A DNA stretch of 64,000 nt from Ophiobolus disseminans (Eukaryota > Ascomycota > Dothideomycetes > Pleosporales > Phaeosphaeriaceae): NCBI GenBank assembly GCA_010093685.1, contig MU006221.1, positions 218,881 through 282,880 on the forward strand. The letters are read 5' to 3'. Shown piece after piece: positions 54,001-64,000 of the stretch. Below the pieces are notes generated by a model. It was not told where the DNA came from. It made no database searches and saw nothing but the letters and a program-made list of their open reading frames with translations. The stretch's first letter is position 1; each line of letters opens with the position of its first letter. A program made the translations under genes and the position numbers.

Positions 54001-56631
54001 CTATAATGGACTTGTCCGACCGCTCTCCCTCGTACCTGCATCAGCAGCATTGTCTTTGACATGCCCTAACTCATCCAAATTTTTCGCGTCTCGAACTGCC
54101 GCGTCCACTGCATCGTGTAAATCGATATGGAAGAATGGTCGATCGACACTGTAGAGAGGCGTAAACGCCGGTTTCTCGCTCGAAGCTGCATTATCCTCGC
54201 GATGATTCGCATTTGCGTTCACAGTTCGCATCTCTGTGTCCAGCGCCTGCACGCCACGACGCAACAACTGCGCATCGCGCTGATCATCTTCAGTCGCACC
54301 TGCAAGTGACGTTGCAACTGTGTACGCAGGACACCAATTTCCAAACCCATTGACAGAGTTTACAGCTGGGAACCCGAAGCCGGCGAAGGCAAGCGCTCGT
54401 CGCGTCCAGCTGTTGTGTACACCTGCAAAATGCCACTCCACCAGTGCAGGAGCGGCGTACCGGTCCAGAGCGTCGTGAAGGTCGATCAGGCCTTGCAAAC
54501 TAGTGACGTCGATGAAGTTGACGGTGGAGAAGTCGAGGACGATGGCTTTGAGGATGGGTAGGTCGGATCTCTTCTCGATAAGCTTTTTGGAAGGCGGAGC
54601 TTCGCACCAGAGGCGATCAGCTGGCTTAATACCATCGTCGAGCTTTGTTTGACGTGTATGCGACTTGATATATGTCGTGAGATGGTCGATGTGACGAGCC
54701 TGATTGATGTAGTTGAAGTTCTCGGCAAAGCGGTAGATAAATACGCCCGGATATGAGGGCTCGACCTTGACATCTGGATTGCGGCCGCCTATCACGTCGA
54801 GCGGAATAAAGACCTGGCGCCTTTCTCCAAGTCCAGTCTTTGTTGGTGAAGCCGAGCTTGTGCTTGAACCTGACGCATTCTGGGATGGACTACCACGAAC
54901 AATGCGCGTGACGCCAACGGCACCACGAAAGTTGCCTGGGTTGCGAGCCATGCGGACCAAAAGCATAGCGAATGACAATCCGACCGTGACGTATATGGCG
55001 CTTTCGAGATTGGTGAAGAATGCCACGACTACACCAGAGACCCAGATCAGGAGCTCAAACGGCGAGAAGTGCCACCACTTCAGCAAAGACTTCGGCGGCG
55101 TCATGAGGTTGAATGTGCAGTGAATGATCAATCCCGAGAGTGCCGCGTTCGGGATGTAGTAGAACACTGGCGTGAGAGCGTATAGAGCCAATACGAGGAC
55201 CAGAGCGCTAAAGAGACCTGCAAGAGGCGTGCGCACAGCTGCCTTTGATAGAACGGCGGATGCGCCAAAGGAGCCTGTACACACATAACCGCCCACGAAA
55301 GGACTAAGCATATTCGACGCTCCTTGGGCGATCATCTCCTGCGACGAATTAATCGTGTAGCCTTTCATGCGACCGAAGGACTTCGCGATGGCGATGTGCT
55401 CGACGATGAGGATCATGATGATCGCGGGAAGTTCAGAAGCTACGAGGCCGAAGAGCTCTTTATCCATAGATGGCGGACCAGCGTGGCTGAAGCCTGTGGG
55501 AACGTTAGTCTCAATTCTGTTCTACGTGTATTTCAGAGACATCAGTTACCTTTGTCAATATGCCCGACAACGCGAAACTTCTCCTTTCCGGTCGGTTCTC
55601 CACGATTCACGAGAAAGCTGACGAGGGTGTAAAGCATAATCACGAAGGACAATCGCAGCGAGTTCAGGTAAGTCCAGACTTTCCTCTCTGGTTGTCGCAC
55701 TTCCATCCTCGTGCAGGCGCTCCTGATAGCATGGAGCAGCACAATGGACGAAATGCCAATCGCGGCATCAAGCTTCGTTCTCGGTAAGCCCTTCAGCGTA
55801 TTGACATACACCTTGTATGGTGCCTCGCGTGAGTTGACCCCGGTGACACCAAAGACGGTTGGTAACTGCGTTGAGATGATGGTGATGGCCGCCGAGGTAA
55901 CGAAGGCGGAGATGGGCACGTATGGGATGAGCTCGATGAGCCATCCGAGACGGAGAACGCCAAGTGCGAAAAGCACGACTCCGGCGAGGAAAGAAAGCGC
56001 GTGGGCAACTTCCTCAGGCTTATATGTCCCGGGATGCTCGGCTTCTATCTTGCTAATGACACCGCCGACGAGAAGTGATCCTACGGCCGTGGTCTTGATG
56101 TTTGTTAGCGGCTTGATATGCATCAGGTAAGAGACAGAGGCAGGAATTTATACGTACACCAATGACGATGTCTCTAGATGTGCCGAAGATCCAGTAGATA
56201 CACGCTCCAGTGAAGGTAGTGTACAGGCCGAAAGCAGGGGTGAGCCGAGCAAGAAGCGCGTACGCCATGGCCTGTGGCACTACGACAAGACCTACCGTCA
56301 GGCCTTCGATAAGTCAGCAATGTCTTTGACCCTGCACATTCGACCACATACCCGCAACGACATCCCCCGCCAGCCAGTGTAAATTGTATCTCCTCAGCCA
56401 CTGAGCTGCCGGAAACAGGTCGTGCACATACTCAGCGACGCCGGCTGAAGACGGCACCAATCCTTGAAACCACTCCGCGACTGACGGATCGTCTTCGCAA
56501 TACGTCTGGTTGATCGTCTCCCTTGCGATCTTTTCCAGCGAAGCCGTCTGCTTGCGGCGCTGGTCCGAGGAGGCGCCGAAGACCGTCGTCGCCTTTTTGT
56601 TGAGGTAACTCTTTAGCTTGCTTCCACTCAT
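54001..56631 (-). CDS. SulP/SLC26-family sulfate transporter with STAS domain
   Basis: Four exons: 56631-56352, 56303-56158, 56093-55550 and 55493-54001, giving 820 aa. A soluble N-terminus with the yeast-type DLFPAAQWLRRYNLHWLAGD precedes the transport core, which has the SulP signature LTVGLVVVPQAMAYALLARL followed by GLYTTFTGACIYWIFGTS. Later segments include VEHIAIAKSFGRMKGYTINS and GGYVCTGSFGASAVLSKAA. The C-terminal STAS domain includes LKAIVLDFSTVNFIDVTSLQ. Length and domain order match the plasma-membrane sulfate permeases (SUL1/SUL2 type) of fungi. It is probably regulated by sulfur supply, although I did not identify the regulator's sites upstream. Confidence 0.95.
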
Positions 56632-57623
56632 GGTTGGGCCAGGTATCGAGCAATACTTCCGAGGCGATGTAGATCATGGGTGATGGATGTTGTTGAGGGA
56701 GCAGGGCATACGACGTCTTGGTATGTCCCGATTGAGCGATTGCGGAGCCTGAATGTCGACGCGACGAGCCGAGTCTAGGCTGTGTGTGACGATGTGTGGT
56801 GACCAGTGAATATATCTATTGGGTAGCGCTATGGATGAAGTGATGCTGTATGCACGGAGTGTGATGGTTCAATGATTCCTAAAGTTTTCCACGAGCAAGC
56901 CTGGGGAGTCAAAACAGCAAGGCGATGGATGCGGTCGGTGGACGAGGCCTCAAGCCCTTTAGTAGTCTGTGGCCAAGCAGCTGTTAACCTGTCGGATGTC
57001 CGTATCCATGGAATTGGCACCTGCACTGTCAGTGTTCGTTGTGCTTGACATATCGCCGACGAACCGAGCACATCGGGCGAGAGGGCTTGGCGACAAGTCT
57101 GACACAGAACTCACGATTCACCGCATCGCATCGTCATTGCCTCGTATCATTATCTCGCATCAGAGGCGCCCGCATGCAAACATCTTGCTATCTTCTTGTG
57201 ATTGCCATGATAAGGCGTACCGTATAAGTGCTCGATCGCTGAGCATGTGTATATTTCTACGTTCATTTCGCGATGCGTTGCCTTCACCACATCCACCTTC
57301 ATAATAGCACGTGCAGTATTATCGGAGCCTTTATCTCCTCGCAGTCACGGATTGGGAAAACGAGCGATTGAACGATGAAGTGATGATGTGGGATTGGGAG
57401 GCATGTAGCGAGATGCGGGATGGCAAGAGGCGACTACTGCCAAGCTTTCCGGCAGGTCAACGCCGGGAAGGAACGCCACGCAAAGAGTAGCGATCTTGAC
57501 GCGACGAATGATATTCGTATCACCAGGTGTTCCAAGAATTCGTGTCTGAGCCTTACTTAAACCTGTCTATCCTCAGAACTCTTTTGCGAGTCTACTACAG
57601 TGTTCAAAGCGTCGCGAGTACAT
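56632..57623. promoter_or_regulatory. Upstream region of the SulP gene
   Basis: 992 bp between the SulP start and the 3' end of paralogue B. Short ORFs lack support. The sulfate-gene promoter should be here. Confidence 0.4.
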
Positions 57624-59120
57624 TCAGCCGTCAAAATCAACTTCGATGTCGTAACCGTCGCCCACTCCGTAGTCGCTGTAGTCGCCGTAGTCACCTACGA
57701 TATCTCCATCTCCCTGATTGCATCCTGATTCTCCAACGTTATCGTCATCGTCCTCGCTGGCGTTGTCTTCGTCGTCGCCATGGCCATGATCAAGCTCAGT
57801 TCCTCGACCAGGGCAGACGCAGCATGAGCAACCCAGATCCGCGCCATGATTAGCTGCGTATTGAGAGATGAGTGCATAACACAAGCGTTCTCCGCTAATA
57901 CGCTTCCTGTTGAAGAATGCAGTCAGCGTGCCATCCGTATTTTCGCCGAGCGCCAGGTGGTTCGGTGCCAGACCTTCAGGCATGGGTGCAGCATTCTCGT
58001 CTTCGTTGTCGTCGTCGTCGTCGTCGTCGTCAGATGCCTCCTCCTCCTCCTCGCCTATTTCATCATCGGACTCCTCGTCATGATCCCGAGGATGTTCTAC
58101 CCGTCCCTGGCACCAGTTGCAGATCGTCATGTAGTCATCAGTCGGCGTGGTCGCACATCCGCACCGGCATGAGCGAGAGTGTATGTGGTCCCCCTCATCT
58201 ATATCAAAGCGCTCGAGCAAACGATGGTTGCTGGCGCTCTCTTCGTTGTGACACGTTGTGCACAGCCAACGCTCCAGGAAACGTTTGCGGAAGGTGCAAG
58301 AACACGGCTGGAAGCCTTGCGTGCAGTGCTGTTCGAAACACGGTAAACACAAAAACTCTTTACGGGTCTGAGAGATCAAGTTGAAGGACAACACTAGATT
58401 GTGACCTTCGAACGGCATCTCCGTGCGACCAGCTGGTACGACGTGACTGCGACCAAGATCCACATCAAGCAGTCGATCGATAGGCTCGGGATCGGCAATG
58501 CTGTCGATGTGGAGAGGGATATGAATACGGCCCTGATCGTGATGAGACTTTGACAAGTTAGGTGGGAGGTACCAGCTCGCGTTATCGCCGCCCTTGGGAG
58601 GATAGATTGCGAATGGAGTGGGGTTGTTGAGAAAGAAGCCGGCCCACCACCGATGTTTATCGAGGCCATGCTCCTGCATGAAGACTTGGTAGATGATGTG
58701 AATGCGACACTCGTCACAAGTGTTGATGCCGCACCCGACACAAGGCTTTGACGCGATATCGTAACCTTCACTGCCGCAACCAAGAAACCTATGCCATCCG
58801 CGCGTCTTACAGGGACAGTGGGCTAATAGCCGACGGACGAGTCCTGTGCCCGGGCACAAAGTTTTAGAAAGCAAGTTGGCCTTGGCCTGCGGCTCGTGCA
58901 TGCGGATTTGAGTATGTACAGCTTGGCATATTGTCGTCAAGGTCACGAGATCGTCTGGTTGGAGGTGCGAAACCAGACCCTGTGAGGACGATCAGTCAGG
59001 CTGAATGCATCCGCGGCATTGATATTTCGGACTTACTTCGAGGACTGGATATTGCGCTAGGCTCCGCGCAAGTGTGCTGGCAGCATTGGCCGCCACTTCA
59101 GGTAACGCCCATACACGCAT
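57624..59120 (-). CDS. F-box-like Cys-rich protein, paralogue B
   Basis: Exons 59120-59037 and 58979-57624 give 479 aa. The first exon (MRVWALPEVAANAASTLARS) joins in frame so that QYPVLEGLVSHLQPDDLVTL rebuilds the F-box-like segment seen in paralogue A. It shares with A CVGCGINTCDECRIHIIYQ, HDQGRI, CSCTFRKRFLERWLCTTCH and ICNWCQGRV, the same Cys order over some 300 residues. It differs in having an intron, an Asp run encoded by a GTC/CGT microsatellite, a Gly/Asp/Tyr tail, and an extra Cys segment (CSCCVCPG). Inverted relative to A and about 6 kb away. Confidence 0.87.
58006..58031. repeat. Trinucleotide (GTC) microsatellite encoding Asp run
   Basis: About eight GTC units on the plus strand, read as GAC codons on the minus strand inside paralogue B. 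Likely length-variable. Confidence 0.85.
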
Positions 59121-59258
59121 ACTGCTGAAAAAGAGGTTAGCAGCCAGTACTTGCAAGGGCCGGGAGTGGAAGCGCTAGTGAGGGGAAAAGTTGCGTTGTG
59201 TGACCGAGTGGACAGGGTCTGGAGCTACTACAGAAGGAAGTCGCGCTAGTCCGCGCCA

Positions 59259-60382
59259 TCACGTGCCCACAACCCCGACAACGCCCTTCAAGCATTCTGG
59301 CACCGTCTCCGCCGCATCTCCAGCAAACATCCAATCACCCGCCCACACCCTACCCGGCTCGTCCTCACACTCCTCGAGATTGAAGTATGCCACTCTAGCT
59401 CCCGCGTTGCGCGCAACAGGGATGTACATTGCGGCCGGTAGCACTACCGCACTCGTACCAATCACCAGCATCAGGTCAATGGGACCACCAGACGTGAAAT
59501 TATAGATACGGTCCGTCACAGCGGAAGGCGTGGCTTCGCCGAATAGAACGACAGCAGGTCGCATGAGGGATTTACACTGCGGGCAGTGAGGAAGTTGTTC
59601 TCTGGTAATCTCTGGGAGAGGAGCCCCCGCGTCGCCAATATCTGTAGCTTCTGGGATCGTAAGAGCTTCGTTGACGGGATAGCTCGCCGACGTGATGTAG
59701 TCGCATCGATCCTCGCGGCCCTGCACATTTCTACTGCACTTCATCTCGAACATTGTACCGTGAACCTGCGCGAGCTGGGCAAGTGGGAATCCTCCGCGTT
59801 GGCATAATCCTACAAACTTTAGCGCCCAAGTATGACATGTATGCGCTAGCATCACATACCGTCGATGTTCTGGTTAACAGCAAAGAAGCCCTCCTTCTCC
59901 CGCGCCAGCTTCGTCAACGCAACATGTCCGCGATTCGGCATCGCTTCTTGGGCGCCCCTCATTCGATCGGTGAACTTCCACCACACTAACACCGGATCTT
60001 CCCAGAATGCCTCGATAGTGCTCAGTGTCGATGGCTCGATGCCGCGCCACATCACCCGATCGTTGCCGCGGTATGTTGCGAGGCCAGAAGAAGCAGACAG
60101 CCCGGCGCCTAGAAGTGCGAAGATGCGCTTCGACGACTTGAGATACGCGGTGAAGGTCGTGAACTCATCGATGGGGATGTTGAGCTCCGGCGATGGGAGC
60201 GTCGTGGAGCGAAACTTGCGCTTCTCTTGCTTCGCTTTGAGGATGGATGAAGCTGATGCTTTGGATGAGGAAGACTTGGCGCGAGGTTTCTTGTCTGGGT
60301 TACTAGATTGTTGCAATGCATCTGCGAGTTGTGAGGGGTCAAACGCGTCGCTCGATGCATGACTGCCTGTATCAGCACTCAT
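59259..60382 (-). CDS. Sirtuin, NAD-dependent protein deacylase (class III-like)
   Basis: Exons 60382-59860 and 59809-59259 give 357 aa. After a disordered Ser/Lys-rich 75-residue N-terminus, the NAD-binding motif is LLGAGLSASSGLATYRG, followed by the catalytic QNIDG, split by the intron (QNID, then GLCQRGGFPLAQLAQVHG) with its general-base His. Zinc ligands are plausible in KCSRN, DRCDY and CPQC. LFGEATPSAV and LVIGTSAVVLPAAMY form the NAD pocket. SIRT5-type sirtuins remove acyl groups from lysines; substrate and location cannot be read here. The start MSADTGSH is preferred over a hydrophobic upstream extension of 23 codons, which could however act as a targeting sequence. Confidence 0.92.
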
Positions 60383-60699
60383 GGTGACATTGATGGCAGT
60401 AATGATGTTAAAGGAGAGAGAGAGAAAACCGAAGGTGCTATGTGCATCCAAGCGCAGTATTTATGGGAGTTCTTGCTGCCTACATAGATGCGATGACTCA
60501 TATCTGTCGTGAATCACGGAAGGAATATGGAACGCGAACACCGCTCGTCCTGTGCGAAAAGCGGCTTCCGCAGTTCCCAAACTGTAAACAAAATTTGTTT
60601 GTACATCCCTACTAGTATTTGAGCAGGTCTCCAGACCGCAGCTGCTGGCTCTTGGGTGAGGCAGCGAAGGCATTCCAAGATGGCGCCATTCCGCAAACC
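60383..60699. other. Intergenic, nothing recognised
   Basis: 317 bp between the sirtuin start and the end of the MFS gene. Confidence 0.35.
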
Positions 60700-62670
60700 T
60701 CAGATCGGCGACTCAATCTGCGCTGTCAACAGCGGGCCAATATCCCCCACGAAGAAGCTCAAAATAAAGCAAGAAGCTCCAAAAGCAATGCTGCCATAGA
60801 AGGGAAGCTGATAAGCCAGCGCAAAGGCTTCCTGTGATGCCGCAAGCATTTTCGGAAACGCGTTTCTCTGCAAGACCTGCGGGCTCGTTGCAAGGATTTG
60901 CTTGACTTCATCGAATCTGGCGTTACCCATCAACTCCGTGACATGAGCGATAGTCCGCAGTCCTGCCGGAGTGAGTGGGTTGATGATCGCACCAAGAGCA
61001 AGTGTCTTCTTTGCCAAGATCTCCGTCAAGTGCTCGTCGACCCTGTGGTAGAATATGTTTGCGTAGATCGAGAAAGCAATGGCGCCGCCGATGTAGCGAA
61101 GACTGAGTGTGATCGCTGTAACGGTGGCAATAAGCTCGCCAGGGCAGGCGATCTGCGCAATGATGGAACACGGAATGATGACTGCGCCGACACCGATCGA
61201 GGCGAAAGTTACAATCGCATACATCGTGGACATATTGTGAGGGGTTGCAATAGCAATGGCGCCTGTGAAGGCAGTCATGATTGCACTGGATACGATCATC
61301 AGTGCGCGGATGCGACCCTTCGTAATGGGTATGAGCACGAGACAGACAACGGCTCCAAGGATGATGCCAAAGCCAATCGGTAGGCCGCGGAGGCCGACGC
61401 CGACTGGGTCATCGCCTGCAAGATCAGTTTCGAGTGCGTACAGCAATGGCGGAAGACTTACCGTATACGTTGTATATCTCCGTGGGCCAAAAGAGAAGCA
61501 GAACAAAGAAGTTGCCACCGCTAAGGAAGGTGATGAGCAGAATGATGATCATCGTCTTCTTTGCTTTGGAAAACATCGCTCTGGGAACCATAGGGTGGGG
61601 GGCGTAAACTTCCCAAACAAAGAAAGCGATAATGAGGAGGAATCCCAAGATCAGCGGCGCAAGGTTGTGAGCGCTTCCCCAAGGATACTAACGATTGTTA
61701 GCCACCTATCTTTGCACGACCTGCAGACGACAACGAACCTGAGATGCGCCCCACTGAAGACCCATCATGAAACAGGTGATGCCAGCTGTACTGAGAATAC
61801 CACCAATGTAGTCGATCTCGCGCAGGACATGACGAGCCGTATACTCTGATGTCAGGCGATGAGGATCTTTGTAGCAAAAGATAACAAGAAGGAGTCCAAT
61901 GAAGTTCCAAATGCCAACCACTATGCCATTGTATCTCCAATTGCTGGCTTGCGCGATCAACTGGGCGTACATTACGGAAGGGCAGAAGGGTAGGATGGTG
62001 ATGACCACTAGCCCGACATATTTAGCGCGGTCCTTGACTGGCACAACCTCACCAGTGCCGGCGAGAGCTATAAGCTCGTTCAAGCCGGCACCGAGACCCG
62101 AGAAGACACTGCCAGCTGATGGTGATTAGCAAGTACTCATAGAACGGTGCATCGAGTGCTTACCTATCGCGATATTCATCGTATGGGCGGTCGCGGTGAT
62201 GATGGGCCCGACGATAAGGCAGACCTGGCCGACAATGGCCACCTTCTGGCGGCCGAAAAGATCCGACAGCGCACCAACGAAAGGACAGAGTGCGGCATTT
62301 GGTATAAGATATCCGATGATGAACCAGACCCAGCGATCAACGCCGCCGATGTCCTGATACATGAGAGGCAGGACAGAACCAAACAGGAAGAGCGGGATTT
62401 GGGAGCCGACCCAAAGGAACGACATGCATGTCAGGATCATGAAGAGTTTGCCATTCATCTGCCATGACATCAATCTCGTAATTTGCGTACTCAGCCAAGA
62501 AAAAATACCTTCTCATGCACAACAGGACCATGACTAGGGGTAGGATCCAGCCTGCCCTTCTCTACCTCGCTCGGCGGTGTCCTTGAAGGAACGCTCTCAG
62601 AATAAGTAGGGCCATTCTCATTCTTCATGACGGTGGGTGAGTCTGGCGTTGATCGAAGCGTTTCGTGCAT
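60700..62670 (-). CDS. MFS transporter, fungal TRI12-type efflux family
   Basis: Five exons: 62670-62509, 62458-62164, 62115-61739, 61687-61462 and 61415-60700, giving 591 aa. A hydrophilic 55-residue N-terminus precedes a transporter with about 14 predicted membrane segments. Motifs include GALSDLFGRQKVAI (MFS motif A), SGLGAGLNELIALAG, the TRI12-like YVGLVVITILPFCPSVMYAQ, and GLRGLPIGFGIILGAVVC. TRI12-type pumps export fungal metabolites or act as siderophore-type carriers. No biosynthetic gene lies in this window, so the substrate is unknown. All five exons join in frame. Confidence 0.92.
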
Positions 62671-64000
62671 CTTGCTGGCGATGTGCGTGGTTGAAAATCT
62701 CGAAAAACGGCGGTGTGAGGGCTACTAAGTACTATTCTGGAGCGCGGCGGCACGAACGCAGTACCATGCTCTCACCTTTCCACGGGTTCATTGGGGATGA
62801 CAGTAAGATTCGATTCTGGGCAGATTCAGAAGGGGACGCAAGAGCCGCGGCTGCGTATTGGTTCCCGTCAGGCTCATTGGTCGGCTGATAATGAACCCCG
62901 CAGCCACACGGAAGCTAAGGATGGCATTGGCGCGGCATCATCGGAGCCAGTACACATTTGAACACAAGAGCGATGCTTGTCTTTGCGACTAGACGCGGGG
63001 CCCCGCACGCGCGTCCTTCAGTGGCTGTTTAGAGCCAGTGCCACATGAGACTCTTTTGAAGCCACCGGAGCGGCTACCGAAATCGCTCAATAGATCGCTA
63101 TGTAAGTGACGAGATCCTCCTCGAACCTGGTTACGCTATGAGATCGCAGCATAGATCACATGGCCGTTTCTTTGCTCATTGCGTCAACGCAGGACTTTAG
63201 ATACAAGAAGTGAGAACAAAGGGAAAGAGTCGCAGAGCCTAAATCCAAGAAAGGACAAGGATCGAGAATGAGAAGGACGCAATTTGAAGAAAAGGGCTGT
63301 CAGCTCCGGATCTCACATGCTCTATGACGAGACCTCGGAGTTGGTGGGATAGCGCAGTCGGTGGCCGCTTGGGAGTTTGATTGTGGCGCTGCGGAACACG
63401 AGGTCTTGTAGACTAGTCTCTACCACTGTAGTTACAACATTGCGCGGATGGCAAAGATGCCGAGGTCCGGAGGAGTCTTGCCGCACACGACCTTATTCTC
63501 AACGGCGACAACTCCAAGGACGCCAAGGTGCATGCATTCCTGGTTGTTGTTGGATGTAGTACATGTGAAGATGTCGGACGGGTAGGTTTAAGCAATCTGG
63601 ACCCTCCGACGGGAATTTTACGGGATGCCGGCTGGAATAGACAAACAGCAACATTAGAATCAAAAGGAACCGAGCGCTGCCCACCAGGCTCGTGCCCGTA
63701 ATTAAAACTTCAACAATCGTAGCGATCTAGGTAGAGACACTTCTACGCAAAGCTGGACGGGATGCCCAATGACATGCCAAGATGGGGAAGGATGCGTCAG
63801 CAGAGCGTGTAACAGCGGGAGTGATATAGCCATGTGGGATGGGATTTGGAGTCTGTTGTGTAACTGTGAATGCTTGCGCCGCGACCGCTACCTAGCGGCT
63901 TGGCAATCCCACAAAAAGTCCCGTGCTCACGACTTCCTTTTCAAAACGTCACAGCCAGTCTCGGATATTCAAGTCAATAGTCATAACCATCGTTAAATCT
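62671..64000. other. Intergenic to the right edge, nothing recognised
   Basis: 1.3 kb. It contains the MFS promoter at its left end. Short ORFs (up to about 80 codons) have no domain, intron or codon support. Confidence 0.35.

Noticed and set aside
1..64000. CRISPR arrays, bacterial operons or ribosome-binding sites
   Set aside because: The sequence is eukaryotic with spliceosomal introns; no regularly spaced repeats other than the 26-bp minisatellite.

Overview
The window is nuclear DNA of a filamentous ascomycete. Short introns (about 42-116 bp) with GT..AG ends and CTAAC/CTGAC-type branch sites, many Zn2Cys6 factors, a HET-domain gene, HET-E-type and NB-ARC/TPR NLR genes, DUF6594 and CorA-like families all fit Pezizomycotina. 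The overall gene set suggests Dothideomycetes, probably Pleosporales; that placement is inference. One run of 10 Ns marks an assembly gap inside a minisatellite.

Layout. 1-7.65 kb is an NLR/incompatibility island. It holds a HET-E-like NACHT-WD40 NLR running off the left edge, a purine nucleoside phosphorylase-like (PNP_UDP) gene directly upstream of it on the same strand, a CorA-like membrane protein and a dead NB-ARC/TPR NLR. 8-18 kb has two orphan genes, a DUF6594 membrane protein, a gene with two retropepsin-like domains, and a multi-C2H2 protein. 18.4-26.7 kb has a small secreted Cys-rich protein, a possible decayed gene, a homeobox+C2H2 factor, a HET-domain gene, a DUF4202 gene and a 68-aa protein. 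27-36 kb has an intronless 1270-aa Cys-rich surface protein, an asparagine-synthetase-like gene and a head-to-head VPS9-CUE GEF. 36-47.6 kb holds three Zn2Cys6 factors (two head-to-head) and an acidic orphan. 48.8-59.1 kb has a broken GPR1/FUN34/YaaH transporter gene, a minisatellite with the gap, two diverged paralogues of an F-box-like Cys-rich family, a cluster of small coiled-coil genes and a SulP sulfate transporter. 59.2-62.7 kb has a sirtuin and a TRI12-type MFS transporter, then about 1.3 kb without a gene.

The most interesting system is at the left end. The last 25 residues of the PNP protein and residues 8-33 of the neighbouring NLR share a Gly/Asn-rich pattern. This is the arrangement expected of a fungal amyloid signalling pair, in which a sensor NLR templates an adjacent effector through matching amyloid motifs. 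A second theme is decay: the NB-ARC gene and several small genes carry in-frame stops at positions where a single C-to-T change, mostly in CpA context, would restore a sense codon. That is suggestive of repeat-induced point mutation. Exon structures were derived by hand from splice consensus and frame; except for the partial left-edge NLR, every multi-exon model given as intact closes to a multiple of three.
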